DNA of 64,000 nt, taken from assembly GCF_042648505.1 (NCBI RefSeq), contig NZ_JBHRXK010000003.1, forward strand, positions 372,001 to 436,000, in the 5' to 3' direction. How positions within the stretch are numbered: the first letter of the stretch is position 1; every line of letters begins with the position of its first letter. The notes beneath the pieces are model-generated. The model saw only the letters and a program-made list of their open reading frames with translations. It had not been told where the DNA came from and made no database searches. The position numbers were made by a program, and so were the translations under genes. Of this stretch, positions 15,741 to 24,682 are shown piece by piece. This DNA comes from Lysobacter_L cavernae. Lineage in GTDB: Bacteria; Pseudomonadota; Gammaproteobacteria; Xanthomonadales; Xanthomonadaceae.

Positions 15741-16817
15741 ATGACCCGTTTGATCGAGATCCTGATTTCCCTGGCGATCGTCGCCGCGCTGTTCCTCATC
15801 GTGGCTGTCGTGCTGCCGTCCAGCCGTCATCTGCAGCATTCGGTTGAAACCAACCGCAAAATGACGATCGTGTACGACACCTTGAACAGCCTGCGCCGTT
15901 TCAAGGATTGGAACCCGCTGGTGCTGCGCGACCCGGCCATGCAGCTGAAGCTGTCGGGTCCGGACTCCGGTGTCGGCGCGCGCCTCGACTACGACTCCAA
16001 GGAAAAGGGCCTGCGCCAGGGCAGCTGGGAGATCACCGCCAGCGAGCCGGGCAAGCGCGTCGCCTATGCGTTGACCGACATCGAGCCGGGCAAGAACAAG
16101 CGCACCGAGTTCACCTTCAAGCCGACCGGCCGTAACAACCGCAACGTCGAGATCACCCAGACCTACGACATCGACTACGGCTGGAACCTGATCGGCCGCT
16201 ACGCCGGCCTGTACGTCAGCAGCAACGTCGGCGAAGACATGAAGATGGGCCTGTCGCGCCTGAGCAACATGCTCGCCGCGGTGCCGAACTACGACTATGC
16301 CGAGCTGAGCAAGGACGACCCGACCAAGGCGCCGAAGCTGGTCCAGCGTGACGCCGAGAACCTGCTGGTGGTGACCGCGGCGGTCGAGCGCGACAACGCC
16401 AAGGTCATGGGCCAGATGAACAGCAACATCGAGTGGATCAAGAAGGTCATGGCCGCCAACGGCCTCGAAGCCGCCGGTCCAGTGCGCATCATCACCAACG
16501 AGTTCGGCGCCGAGACCTATTCGTTCGACGTCGCCCAGCCGGTGCGCAAGATCGGTGCAGCGGGTCCGGCGACCAAGCTCGACATCAAGCTCGAAGGCCC
16601 GGTGACGGCGGTGTTCAACGAGCCGGCCAAGGTCGCGGTGGTGTCCTCGTTCAAGGGCCACATGGCCAACCTGACGCGCGTGCGCGACGCCCTGCGCGGC
16701 TGGGCCCTGACCCACGGCTACGAAACCGTCGAGCGCCCGTACGAGGCCTGGAAGGCCGGCATCGACAAGGGCTTCACCGAGGAAGGCGAGTACGACGTGT
16801 ACTGGGCGGTCAAGTAA
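15741..16817 (+). CDS. Membrane-anchored SRPBCC / GyrI-like protein
   Basis: A 358-residue protein with one N-terminal membrane helix (about residues 6-27), then a START/SRPBCC-type lipid- or ligand-binding domain (about 32-185; FKDWNPLVLRDPAMQLKLSG is the usual polyketide-cyclase-like start). The second half (about 205-358) looks like a GyrI/BmrR-type effector-binding domain: VMGQMNSNIEWIKKVMAANG early, and RPYEAWKAGIDKGF near the end. It probably binds a small hydrophobic ligand at the inner membrane. Partner and ligand are unknown. A strong terminator follows, so it is likely a single-gene transcript. Confidence 0.8.
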   Translation: MTRLIEILISLAIVAALFLIVAVVLPSSRHLQHSVETNRKMTIVYDTLNSLRRFKDWNPLVLRDPAMQLKLSGPDSGVGARLDYDSKEKGLRQGSWEITASEPGKRVAYALTDIEPGKNKRTEFTFKPTGRNNRNVEITQTYDIDYGWNLIGRYAGLYVSSNVGEDMKMGLSRLSNMLAAVPNYDYAELSKDDPTKAPKLVQRDAENLLVVTAAVERDNAKVMGQMNSNIEWIKKVMAANGLEAAGPVRIITNEFGAETYSFDVAQPVRKIGAAGPATKLDIKLEGPVTAVFNEPAKVAVVSSFKGHMANLTRVRDALRGWALTHGYETVERPYEAWKAGIDKGFTEEGEYDVYWAVK

Positions 16818-16862
16818 GCAACACGCGTTCGCCCGCACCGTACCGACATGCTGTACCCGAAG

Positions 16863-16895
16863 CGCGCCGCGGATTTCCGCGGCGCGTTTTGTTTT
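16863..16895 (+). terminator. Rho-independent terminator after the SRPBCC gene
   Basis: CGCGCCGCGG (16863-16872) pairs with CCGCGGCGCG (16877-16886) over ATTT, followed by TTTTGTTTT. A 10-bp perfect stem with a U-rich tail, 45 bp after the stop. Confidence 0.92.
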
Positions 16896-16973
16896 GGCCG
16901 TCGCGTGGTTCTGGCCGCGCCAGCGGGCTGATATCGTGGCGTCGCATCGCCTTCGCATCTGGACGCCCATCGC

Positions 16974-17342
16974 ATGGCCCATCGTCTGATTTCACCGTCC
17001 GCCGTCCGTGGCCTGACCGCAGGCGGTGCCGTACTGGCCGCGGTGGCGGTCGCCTTGTCGGCTTATGCCGCACACGTGACCGATGGCGAAGCCCAGTCCC
17101 GCCTGCAGTTGGCAGCCCTGTTCGGCTTTGGCCACGGCGTCGCGCTCGCCGCGCTGGCGCCGCAGGCGGTACGGCGCCTGGGCCTGGTCGCCCTGGCCGC
17201 GTTGCTGATCGGCGTGCTGCTGTTTGCCGGCAGCCTGACGGCGGCGTATTTCCTCGGCACGTCGACGCGGTTTCTGCCATTCGGCGGCGGCCTGATGATC
17301 CTGGCCTGGTTGCTGTACGCGGCCGACGCGGTGAGGCGCTGA
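16974..17342 (+). CDS. DUF423 small membrane protein
   Basis: A 122-residue inner-membrane protein of the DUF423 (YgdD) family, with four predicted helices (about 14-34, 44-62, 67-90 and 95-117). The family start (GALSAAL-type helix followed by AYAAH) and the FGFGHGVALAAL segment are visible. Function is not established. The glycosylase gene starts two bases after its stop, so they are probably co-translated. Confidence 0.85.
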   Translation: MAHRLISPSAVRGLTAGGAVLAAVAVALSAYAAHVTDGEAQSRLQLAALFGFGHGVALAALAPQAVRRLGLVALAALLIGVLLFAGSLTAAYFLGTSTRFLPFGGGLMILAWLLYAADAVRR

Positions 17343-17344
17343 CG

Positions 17345-18019
17345 GTGCCGCGGCATGCCCGGGGATTCGACACCGACGCGGCGTATGCGCACCTGGCCAA
17401 GCGTGATCGCAAGCTGGGCGCATGGATGAAGAAGCTCGGGCCGATCGCACCGGACCCGCGCTGGCGCAAGTCGTTCGATCCGGTCGATGCCCTGGCCCGC
17501 GCGATCCTCTACCAGCAGCTCAGTGGCAAGGCCGCGGCGACGATCGTCGGCCGGGTCGAGGCTGCGATCGCCAGCGACCGTTTCCATTGCGACACCCTCG
17601 GCCGCTGCGACGACGCGACGATCCGCGCCTGCGGCGTGTCCGGCAACAAGCTGCTGGCGCTGCGCGACCTCGCCCAACGCGAAGCGTGCGGCGAGATTCC
17701 CGACCTGCGCCGCATGAGCACGATGGACAACGACGCCATCGTCGCGGCCCTGGTGCCGGTGCGCGGCATCGGCCGCTGGACGGTCGAGATGATGCTGATG
17801 TTCCGCCTTGGTCGGCCCGACGTGCTACCGGTCGATGACCTGGGCATCCGCAAGGGCGCGCAGGCTGTCGATAAGCTCGAAGCCATGCCGGCACCCAAGG
17901 CGCTGGCCGAGAGCGGCGAACGCTGGGGCCCATACCGCACCTATGCCAGCCTGTACCTGTGGCGGATCGCCGACGCGACGGTGCAGACCAAGGCCCCGAC
18001 CAAACGTTCGCAGGACTGA
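17345..18019 (+). CDS. AlkA-like DNA-3-methyladenine glycosylase II
   Basis: A 224-residue HhH-GPD glycosylase that would excise alkylated purines and start base-excision repair. The helix-hairpin-helix reads LVPVRGIGRWTVEMMLMF (about 137-154), followed by LPVDDLGIRKG, in which Asp165 matches the catalytic Asp of AlkA. ILYQQLSGKAA (about 54-64) is the conserved first-domain motif. It lacks the N-terminal TBP-like domain of E. coli AlkA, as is usual for short AlkA proteins. The start is a GTG at 17345; no ATG occurs before the conserved region. Confidence 0.92.
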   Translation: MPRHARGFDTDAAYAHLAKRDRKLGAWMKKLGPIAPDPRWRKSFDPVDALARAILYQQLSGKAAATIVGRVEAAIASDRFHCDTLGRCDDATIRACGVSGNKLLALRDLAQREACGEIPDLRRMSTMDNDAIVAALVPVRGIGRWTVEMMLMFRLGRPDVLPVDDLGIRKGAQAVDKLEAMPAPKALAESGERWGPYRTYASLYLWRIADATVQTKAPTKRSQD

Positions 18020-18127
18020 CGCGCCCGATACGCCCGATCGCATCAAGGCGAATCAGGCTAGGCTAGGTGCGTGCTTCGGCACGGGCCGCGCAGAGGCGCG
18101 GTATTCCAACCAACCTGGGGGTGTGGC

Positions 18128-18523
18128 ATGCGTCAGCGTGATCGTCGTTGGGGTGCGGTGCTGTGGGTGGCGTTGCTCGGCCTGGTGTTGTCCGTGGCCA
18201 CTGCCGTGGCCAGTCCCTCCAACAAGTGGCGGATCAAGATCAACCACAACGCACGCAGTGACGGTGCGATCGTGCTTACGGTGACGCCGAAGGACGAAGC
18301 GGCGACGACCGTCACCGTGCAGGTGCCCAAGGGCACCGGCGAGGACCGTATTGCCCACCTGGTGCGCGATGCACTGCGTGCGCAACTCGGCGAGCACTAT
18401 CACGTCGAAGTCGATGACGGCGAGGATGTGCTGGTGAAGAAGCACCTGGGCGAGCCGAACATCGATGTGGCGCTGGCGCAGAACACCGTCAAGGGCGTCA
18501 CGGTCAAATTCCATCGCGAATGA
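18128..18523 (+). CDS. Secreted protein of unknown function
   Basis: A 131-residue protein not matched to any family I know. It has a Sec signal (basic MRQRDRRWG, hydrophobic core to about residue 26, cleavage after AVA at 28). The mature part is a mixed alpha/beta domain of about 100 residues with a helix around IAHLVRDALRAQLGEHYHVEV and a beta-strand end (VKGVTVKFHRE). No cysteines and no catalytic motif. ATG 18128 is chosen because upstream in-frame starts would bury the signal sequence. Confidence 0.72.
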   Translation: MRQRDRRWGAVLWVALLGLVLSVATAVASPSNKWRIKINHNARSDGAIVLTVTPKDEAATTVTVQVPKGTGEDRIAHLVRDALRAQLGEHYHVEVDDGEDVLVKKHLGEPNIDVALAQNTVKGVTVKFHRE

Positions 18524-18659
18524 CCGCCGGCGCCCGCCCGCGCGGGCTTGCACCCGCTGCCTGCCAGCCGATCAGGCCGGCAGGTAGCGGTCGCAGAGGC
18601 GATTGTGGAAACGCCAGTGGGGATCAAGGGTCAGGTGCGCGTCGGAGCGGCAAAGGCCG

Positions 18660-19460
18660 CTAAGGGATCTGCAGGCGCCAGTGCCACGGCTCGTAGACGA
18701 TGCCGTGCGGGTTGTCGCGCGGGTAGCTCATGACGAAGCCGTGGCCGCCGGCGTGGTCGCGTAGCCAGGCGAAGGCGGTGGTACGCTCGAACGATTCTTC
18801 GGCCGGCGGCTCGTCGGGTGCGCTGATGTCGAGGGCGAGACCGGAGTGGTGCTCGCTGTAGCCGGGCGCGGCGTTGACGTTGAGGATCTCCGCCACGCTC
18901 TGGCCGCGGGCCAGCTTGCGCTCGAAAATGCCGAGCTGGTAATCGTGGCTGCGGTAGCCGGAGATGGCTTCGAGCACGAGGCCATCGCGCTGCGCAGCCT
19001 CGCGCAGGTGCGTCCAGGCGCGTGCGGCGGCCGGGTGCAGCCACAGCGGGCGGCGGTAGCGGTCGAAACCGGCCAGCGCGAGCCAATCGGGTTCGGCGAC
19101 CAGCGCCAAGCCGGTGCGTTCGCCGTAACCGTCGTCCAGCCCGAGCGCATGCAGGCGTTCTTCCAGGCGATCCAGCGGCAACTCGCCGACGTGCTCGATG
19201 CCGGCCCGCAGGTGCGCAGGATGCGCATCGAGCGCGTCCAGGGCCGCCTCAAGTCCGGGCTCGCGGCGCAGGCGGGGTACCAGCGCGAGCAGGCCTTCGG
19301 GCAGGTCGGCGGCGAGGAAGCGGCCGTCGCGCTTGCGTCGCAGCACATGGCGGGCGCGGGACAGGGCGCGCGCGTCGTGGTTGCTGCGCGCGCGCAGCAG
19401 GCCGCCGGGCCAGAGTTCGATCTCCGGTGTATTGATCAGGATCTGGGGCTGGCCGCGCAT
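18660..19460 (-). CDS. M15-family D-alanyl-D-alanine carboxypeptidase (VanY/DdcY-like)
   Basis: A 266-residue protein with a C-terminal peptidase M15B domain (about 130-266). It shows SGYRSHDYQLGIFERKL (the substrate-binding Arg helix), SEHHSGLALDI (zinc ligands His and Asp of the SxHxxGxAxD motif) and WHWR (third His). It should cleave the terminal D-Ala of peptidoglycan stem peptides. The N-terminal 120 residues are an uncharacterised extension, and I see no signal peptide, which is odd for a wall enzyme. A longer secreted form is not available because the upstream sequence gives no in-frame leader. Confidence 0.88.
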   Translation of the reverse strand: MRGQPQILINTPEIELWPGGLLRARSNHDARALSRARHVLRRKRDGRFLAADLPEGLLALVPRLRREPGLEAALDALDAHPAHLRAGIEHVGELPLDRLEERLHALGLDDGYGERTGLALVAEPDWLALAGFDRYRRPLWLHPAAARAWTHLREAAQRDGLVLEAISGYRSHDYQLGIFERKLARGQSVAEILNVNAAPGYSEHHSGLALDISAPDEPPAEESFERTTAFAWLRDHAGGHGFVMSYPRDNPHGIVYEPWHWRLQIP

Positions 19461-19547
19461 GCGCTCAGGTTAGCCGGCTGCGCTGCGTGGTGCCATGCGC
19501 CCGCGCCGACAACAGTTCGGGCCGTCCCGACTGCGAAAACAGGCGCT

Positions 19548-19727
19548 TCACGCTTCCTTCTTCATCACCACGCGCACCTGGTCAAACGGTGTCACCGGCA
19601 TGACGCCGACCAGCTCCCAGCCGTCCGCGCCGCGCCGGTCGAGTTCATCCTGCAGGCGTTCGCTGACCGGGGGGCCCAGCATGCTCGGAGTGATTTCGAA
19701 AATCTGGTAGGTCCAGTGCCGGTTCAT
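19548..19727 (-). CDS. DUF4177-like small protein
   Basis: A 59-residue ORF. The sequence begins MNRHWTYQIFEITPSML and contains GWELVGVMPV, the core signature of DUF4177 (short YQ/EYK start, then a GWELV strand), ending VRVVMKKEA. Such proteins are small alpha/beta folds of unknown function. It lies between the M15 peptidase and the lipoprotein gene on the same strand, 61 bp downstream of the latter. Confidence 0.75.
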   Translation of the reverse strand: MNRHWTYQIFEITPSMLGPPVSERLQDELDRRGADGWELVGVMPVTPFDQVRVVMKKEA

Positions 19728-19788
19728 CGGGATGCGTCCTCTTCGGGATGGGGCTGGTGGCCGGCAGGCGTCCGGCCGGGTTCAGCAC

Positions 19789-20709
19789 TCAGGGTCTGAT
19801 GCGATAGAGCGGGGCGGGCACGAACTCGCCGGTGGCGTACAGGCTGCGACCGTCGCGGCTCCAGCCCAGCGCTTCGGCCTGCGGCAGCCAGGGCAGCAGG
19901 CGGATCTGCGGCGGCTGCGCCACCGCCTGGGCCCAGTCCTGATCCGGCTGGCGCGGGTACAGCAGCAGCCAGCGATAGGTCATGACCGCCAGGGTGCGGC
20001 CGTCGGGCGACACGTCGGCGGCGGTGACCTGGCCGTTGAGGCGGGCGCGCTGTGGATCGCGGCGCAGGGTGTCGGCATCCGGCGCTGGCACGCCGGTGAG
20101 GGTACCGAGCTTGCGGGCCGTCAGCAGGCCACGGCCGGTCGGTTGCAGCGGCAGCGAGAACAGCTCCGGCGGTTGCCGCTTCTTCGAGAGCAGCAGGATG
20201 CGGCCGCGTGCGGCGTCGACTGCCACCGCTTCGCAGTCGCGCGCGCCGTCGGGCCAGCGGAACGCGATCGACCAGGCCGGCCGCAGTCGCGCGTTTTCCA
20301 GCTTGGCCGGCTCCTCGATCACGTGCAGTTGCAGGCTGCGGCGCAGGCCGCCGTTGTCGCCGGTGTCGGCGACGAGCAGGTAAGGGCGGCCGTCGAGCTC
20401 GAACGCGGCCATGTCCTCCCAATCGGTCTTGGTGACGCCCTCGAGCCGGAACGTCGCCCTCCGTGCGCCGTCGGTGCGGACCGCGAACAAGCGCTCCGGG
20501 TTGCCGCCGTCGTCGTGCATCCACAGCACGTCGCGGTGACGGCGCGAGGCGGCCAGGCCGCTGATCTCGCTGAGCTGGGTGTCGAGCAGCATGCCGGTCA
20601 ACCGGGTGCCGCGCTCGTCGCGATCCTCGCGCGCGCAAGCGGCCACGGCGGCCAGCAGGGTGACGGCGAGCACGAGGCGGTGGCGGCGTGAAGCGGCGGG
20701 ATCCGGCAT
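19789..20709 (-). CDS. Putative beta-propeller lipoprotein
   Basis: A 306-residue protein with a lipoprotein signal (lipobox VAAC, Cys25). Repeated blade-like segments are present: SEISGLAASRRHRDVLWMHDD, LLVADTGDNGG, CEAVAVDAARGRILLLSKK, AADVSPDGRTLAVMTYR and LGWSRDGRSLYATGE. These resemble WD40-like or SdiA-regulated/esterase-like propellers (ISGLA start, then DTGDN). Function unknown; it would be lipid-anchored in the envelope. It is divergent from purT with about 100 bp between. Confidence 0.78.
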   Translation of the reverse strand: MPDPAASRRHRLVLAVTLLAAVAACAREDRDERGTRLTGMLLDTQLSEISGLAASRRHRDVLWMHDDGGNPERLFAVRTDGARRATFRLEGVTKTDWEDMAAFELDGRPYLLVADTGDNGGLRRSLQLHVIEEPAKLENARLRPAWSIAFRWPDGARDCEAVAVDAARGRILLLSKKRQPPELFSLPLQPTGRGLLTARKLGTLTGVPAPDADTLRRDPQRARLNGQVTAADVSPDGRTLAVMTYRWLLLYPRQPDQDWAQAVAQPPQIRLLPWLPQAEALGWSRDGRSLYATGEFVPAPLYRIRP

Positions 20710-20811
20710 GGTCGAAGGATCGCATGCACGCTGCGTGCCGCCATAGCCCGGCGACGCGGGCGGGTGGCCGGACGTTTAAACTGGTAACCATCCCCCCGTC
20801 GCGGAATGCGC

Positions 20812-22011
20812 ATGATCACGCTCGGCACACCCCTGTCCCCGTACGCCTACCGCGTGCTCCTGCTCGGCTCGGGCGAACTGGGCAAGGAGGTGGCGATCGA
20901 GCTGCAGCGCTTCGGGGTCGAGGTGATCGCCGCCGACCGTTACGCCGATGCGCCGGCGATGCAGGTCGCGCACCGCAGCCACGTGCTCGACATGCTAGAC
21001 GGCAACGCGGTGCGTGCACTGATCGCGCTGGAGCGCCCGCACCTGATCGTGCCGGAGATCGAGGCGATCCATACCCAGACCCTGGTCGAGCTGGAGCACG
21101 AGTTCGCCGAACGCGGCACGCAGACGCGGGTGATCCCGACCGCACGTGCGGCGCGATTGACCATGGACCGCGAAGGCATCCGTCGCCTCGCCGCTGAGAC
21201 TCTGGGGCTGCCGACCTCGGACTACCGTTTCGTCGACACGCTGGAGGACTACCGCGCCGCGGTCGCGCAGATCGGCCTGCCGTGCGTGGTCAAGCCGGTG
21301 ATGTCGTCCTCGGGCAAGGGCCAGAGCCTGGTGCGTGGCGCCGACGATGTCGACGCGGCCTGGGATTACGCCCAGACCGGCGGCCGCGCCGGTGCCGGTC
21401 GCGTCATCGTCGAGGGTTTCATCGACTTCGATTACGAGATCACGTTGTTGACCGTGCGCCACGTCGGCGGCACCACCTTCTGTGCGCCGATCGGCCACCT
21501 GCAACGCGACGGCGACTACCGCGAGAGCTGGCAGCCGCAGCCGATGTCGACCAAGGCGCTGGCGCGCGCGCAGGGCATCGCGCGCAGCATCACCGACGAC
21601 CTCGGCGGTTGGGGCGTGTTCGGCGTCGAGTTGTTCGTCAAGGGCGACGAGGTCTGGTTCAGCGAGGTCTCGCCGCGGCCGCACGACACCGGCCTGGTCA
21701 CGTTGGTCTCGCAGGACCTGAGCGAGTTCGCGCTGCATGCGCGCGCGATCCTCGGCCTGCCGATTCCTGCGATCCGCGAATACGGCGCCGCCGCGTCCTG
21801 CGCCGTGCTCGCGCAGGGGCACGGCGTGCCGGTGTTCAGCGGCGTCGATGCCGCGCTGACGCAGGCCGACACGCAGTTGCGCCTGTTCGGCAAGCCGCGG
21901 GTCGAAGGCCAGCGGCGGGTCGCGGTCACGCTGGCGCTGGGCGAGCACATCGACCAGGCCGGTGAGCGCGCGCGCCGCGCCGCGGCCGAGCTGCACATCG
22001 AATTGCGCTGA
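20812..22011 (+). CDS. purT: Formate-dependent phosphoribosylglycinamide formyltransferase
   Basis: A 399-residue ATP-grasp enzyme that converts GAR plus formate plus ATP to FGAR in purine synthesis. Near-identity to E. coli PurT is visible throughout: VLLLGSGELGKEVAIE, DRYADAPAMQVAHRSHV, VPEIEAI, CVVKPVMSSSGKGQS (the ATP-binding lysine region) and SEVSPRPHDTGLVTL (metal-binding Glu/Asn-type site). Length matches the family. ATG 20812 aligns with the E. coli start; ATG 20806 is in frame and only two codons earlier. Confidence 0.97.
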   Translation: MITLGTPLSPYAYRVLLLGSGELGKEVAIELQRFGVEVIAADRYADAPAMQVAHRSHVLDMLDGNAVRALIALERPHLIVPEIEAIHTQTLVELEHEFAERGTQTRVIPTARAARLTMDREGIRRLAAETLGLPTSDYRFVDTLEDYRAAVAQIGLPCVVKPVMSSSGKGQSLVRGADDVDAAWDYAQTGGRAGAGRVIVEGFIDFDYEITLLTVRHVGGTTFCAPIGHLQRDGDYRESWQPQPMSTKALARAQGIARSITDDLGGWGVFGVELFVKGDEVWFSEVSPRPHDTGLVTLVSQDLSEFALHARAILGLPIPAIREYGAAASCAVLAQGHGVPVFSGVDAALTQADTQLRLFGKPRVEGQRRVAVTLALGEHIDQAGERARRAAAELHIELR

Positions 22012-22059
22012 TGCGCGCTACTCTCGACGCAGACCCAACGAGCCGGACGGACGCACACC

Positions 22060-22473
22060 ATGCTGGATGAGACCCAAGGCTATGCCGTGTTCTTCTTCCC
22101 GCAGGCGCTGGAGGTGCTGGGCGAGGCGATCAAACCTTACCTGCACGACGGGCCGACCGGTCCGCACATGCTGTGCCAGTCGATCGACACCGGCGGGGCA
22201 CTGCTGGAAATGACGATCGAAGGCCGCACGCCCGACGGCCAGTCGGTGGCGATGGAGCTGATGGTGCCGACCAGCATGGTGCGGATGATCGTGTCGGCGC
22301 GCAGCGGTGGTGTGTTCGGTTTCGGCCCGCGCATACCGCACGAGGCCGCGGCCGGCCTGCCGCCGGTGGCACTGGCGGCGGCGCCGAAGCCGGTCACGCC
22401 GATCGAGCTGCCGGCGCCGTCGATCGAGCCGGCACCGGGCGTGGTCATGGCGCAGACGCCGCCGAAGCGCTGA
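22060..22473 (+). CDS. Conserved hypothetical protein, Pro-rich tail
   Basis: A 137-residue cytoplasmic protein with no family I recognise. Residues 1-95 look folded (MLDETQGYAVFFFPQALEVL, then a beta-rich middle with GALLEMTIEGRT and MVRMIVSAR). The last 40 residues are Ala/Pro-rich and probably disordered. It starts 48 bp after purT on the same strand and may be co-transcribed with it. It is convergent with the next gene, with four bases between the stops. Confidence 0.7.
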   Translation: MLDETQGYAVFFFPQALEVLGEAIKPYLHDGPTGPHMLCQSIDTGGALLEMTIEGRTPDGQSVAMELMVPTSMVRMIVSARSGGVFGFGPRIPHEAAAGLPPVALAAAPKPVTPIELPAPSIEPAPGVVMAQTPPKR

Positions 22474-22477
22474 TCGC

Positions 22478-23734
22478 CTACGGCGACCGCGCGTCGAGGT
22501 CGACCCAGACCAGGTGGTGGTCGCTGGCACCGGCGATCGCGGCGTCGGCATCGCCTGCGGTCGGCCAGAACACGCCGCTTCCCTTGACGGCAAAACCCAC
22601 CGAAGGCAGCACGTAGTCCAGCCGCAGCGTGCCGGCCTTGGGGCCGAAGTCGCCGGTGGCGTGTGCGGGTGAGCCACGACGGACCAGACCGGCCTGGGCG
22701 TACTTCGCCGCGACCTCGACCGCACCTTCGCTGCGCGGCGTGGCGTAGCGCGCCACGCGCGGGTGTTCGAGCAGTTCGAGGATCGCCTCGTGGCGGCCGT
22801 CGCCATCGACCGGGTCGTTGTTGAGGTCGCCGGTGATGACGAAGCGTGCGTCCGCGGCCAGGCCGCCGCAACGGCCCCGGTCGTCGCACAGCCACGACGG
22901 CGTGCCGGGGGCGGTTGACAGGTATTCCTGCCACAGCCGCAGTTCGTCGGCGTTGCGCGCGCCGTTGCGGTCCTCGGGGCCGTCGAACACCGGCGGCGTC
23001 GGGTGCGCGGCGAGCAGGTGCACGACGCCGTGCGGCGTGCGCACCGGCACGTCCCAATGCGATTTCGACGACAGCCGCAGCTGCGACCACACCGCCGGCG
23101 GATACCACGGCTTGCCGGTTTTCGGATCGACCGGCCGGCGCGCGCCGGACAGGGCGCTCCATTTCAGTTGTTGAAACGTGCGCACTTGGGCAGGGTCGAT
23201 CGGGTAGCGCGACAGCACCAGCATGCCGTACTGGCCCGGGTGCAGGCCGTAACCCCAGGCGTCGTTGCCGCGATTGCGGCCCGTGCTCGTCCGACCGGTG
23301 CCGCCGATTTCGCCATTGCCATCGAGGTCAAGACCGCTCGGCACGCCGGTGTTGACCGGCGCCAGGTAACGGTAGGGGTAGCGCAACGCCTCGCCGCCGC
23401 CGGCCTGCGCGACCTCGAGGTAGCGTTGCTGGAACAGGTCGGCGGCACGGCCCTGTGCGTCGTAGTCGAACTCGTTGAGCAGCACCAGGTCGGGGCGTAC
23501 GCGTTGCAGCACCGCGGCGATGCGGCGCGCGTTGGCATCGCCGCTTTCCAGGCGACGGACCAGGCCGCCGCTGGTTTCGTCGTAAAGCGAGGTGTTGTAG
23601 GTCGCCACCCGCAGCGGCGCGGTCATGCCCATGGACTCGGCCCAGGCCTCGGGATCGCCCTGGACGTTGATCTGCAAGCAGCCGGACGGCAGCGCGGCGA
23701 TGGCGCCGGCAAGCAATAGATTGAATTTGGCCAT
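22478..23734 (-). CDS. Endonuclease/exonuclease/phosphatase-family lipoprotein
   Basis: A 418-residue EEP-superfamily (DNase I-like) protein. Conserved blocks are VATYNTSLYDE, LVLLNEFDYD (metal-binding Glu), VITGDLNNDP (catalytic Asp and Asn) and SDHHLVWVDL (catalytic His). It carries a lipoprotein signal with SGC at about residue 19, so it acts outside the cytoplasm. It may be a secreted nuclease or phosphoesterase; sequence does not settle which. ATG 23734 is chosen to put the signal first; the frame extends to 23800. bpt lies 58 bp upstream on the same strand. Confidence 0.87.
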   Translation of the reverse strand: MAKFNLLLAGAIAALPSGCLQINVQGDPEAWAESMGMTAPLRVATYNTSLYDETSGGLVRRLESGDANARRIAAVLQRVRPDLVLLNEFDYDAQGRAADLFQQRYLEVAQAGGGEALRYPYRYLAPVNTGVPSGLDLDGNGEIGGTGRTSTGRNRGNDAWGYGLHPGQYGMLVLSRYPIDPAQVRTFQQLKWSALSGARRPVDPKTGKPWYPPAVWSQLRLSSKSHWDVPVRTPHGVVHLLAAHPTPPVFDGPEDRNGARNADELRLWQEYLSTAPGTPSWLCDDRGRCGGLAADARFVITGDLNNDPVDGDGRHEAILELLEHPRVARYATPRSEGAVEVAAKYAQAGLVRRGSPAHATGDFGPKAGTLRLDYVLPSVGFAVKGSGVFWPTAGDADAAIAGASDHHLVWVDLDARSP

Positions 23735-23792
23735 CGCACGATTCTGGCATGCCCGCGTGCGCCGGCGATGACAGCGCGGGCGGCAAGCCGCT

Positions 23793-24533
23793 TCAGGCAT
23801 CCACCAGGTCGCGCCATTCGCGGCCGTCGAAACCTTCCAGCGGCCGGAACCGGCGTTTGTAATCCATCTTCGGGTGGCCGGCGATCCAGTAGCCCAGATA
23901 CAGGTGCGAGCGGCGCTCGCGCCGTGCCCATTCCAACTGCTTGAGGATCGCCAGCGTGCCCAGGCCGCGCGCAGACGCCTCGGGGTCGTAGAAGGTGTAG
24001 ACCGCCGACAGCGCGCTTTCGGTGACGTCGGTGACGGCGACGGCGAGCAGCTGGCCGCGACCGGGTGCGCTGTGGTCGCGCAGTTCGAGGAAGCGGCCCT
24101 CGCTCCAGCTGCCGATCAGGAACTGGTCGAACTCGCCGGCGCCGTGACCGTCCATGCCGCCGCCGGCATGACGCGAGGCCAGGTAGCGGCGGTACAGCGC
24201 CAGTTGTTCGGCGGTGCGCTGCGCCGGCAGCACGCGCATCTCGACCTGGGCATTGCGCGCCAGGCAGCGGCGCTGGCTGCGGTCGGGCACGAAGCGGTCG
24301 ACCGGGATGCGCACCGCGACGCAGGCGCGGCAGCCGGCGCAGTGCGGCCGGTAGACGATATCGCCGGAGCGGCGGAACCCCCAGCCGAGCGCGAACGGGT
24401 ACCACTCGCGCAGGCGTGGATCGCGCGGGTCGAGCACGAGATCGCGGGCGACCCGGTCCGGCCAGTAGCCGCAGGCGTGCTCGCCAGTGTGGAACAGGCG
24501 GAGATCGTCGCTGTCCTGTGGTTGCGTGCCCAT
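23793..24533 (-). CDS. bpt: Aspartate/glutamate leucyltransferase (N-end rule)
   Basis: A 246-residue Bpt/Ate1-like transferase that attaches Leu to N-terminal Asp or Glu, marking proteins for ClpAP degradation. The N-terminal region has HACGYWPDR and a Cys-rich CAGCRACVAVRIPVDRF. The C-terminal GNAT-like domain has GLGTLAILKQLEWARR and YLGYWIAGHPKMDYKRRF, the family hallmark. Length is normal for the family. It is divergent from the EF-hand gene. Confidence 0.94.
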   Translation of the reverse strand: MGTQPQDSDDLRLFHTGEHACGYWPDRVARDLVLDPRDPRLREWYPFALGWGFRRSGDIVYRPHCAGCRACVAVRIPVDRFVPDRSQRRCLARNAQVEMRVLPAQRTAEQLALYRRYLASRHAGGGMDGHGAGEFDQFLIGSWSEGRFLELRDHSAPGRGQLLAVAVTDVTESALSAVYTFYDPEASARGLGTLAILKQLEWARRERRSHLYLGYWIAGHPKMDYKRRFRPLEGFDGREWRDLVDA

Positions 24534-24682
24534 GTCGCCAGCATAGCGCCGCTGCGCCGGGTGACGGAACGCCTGGCGGCTGTCCGCCGACTGAACGCAC
24601 CGGGGGCGGTGTCAACCGCGCGCGGGTGGCGACGTTGATGGAGGCATCGGCGCCACCGGGCGCCCAGTGCAGGAGCTCTCTC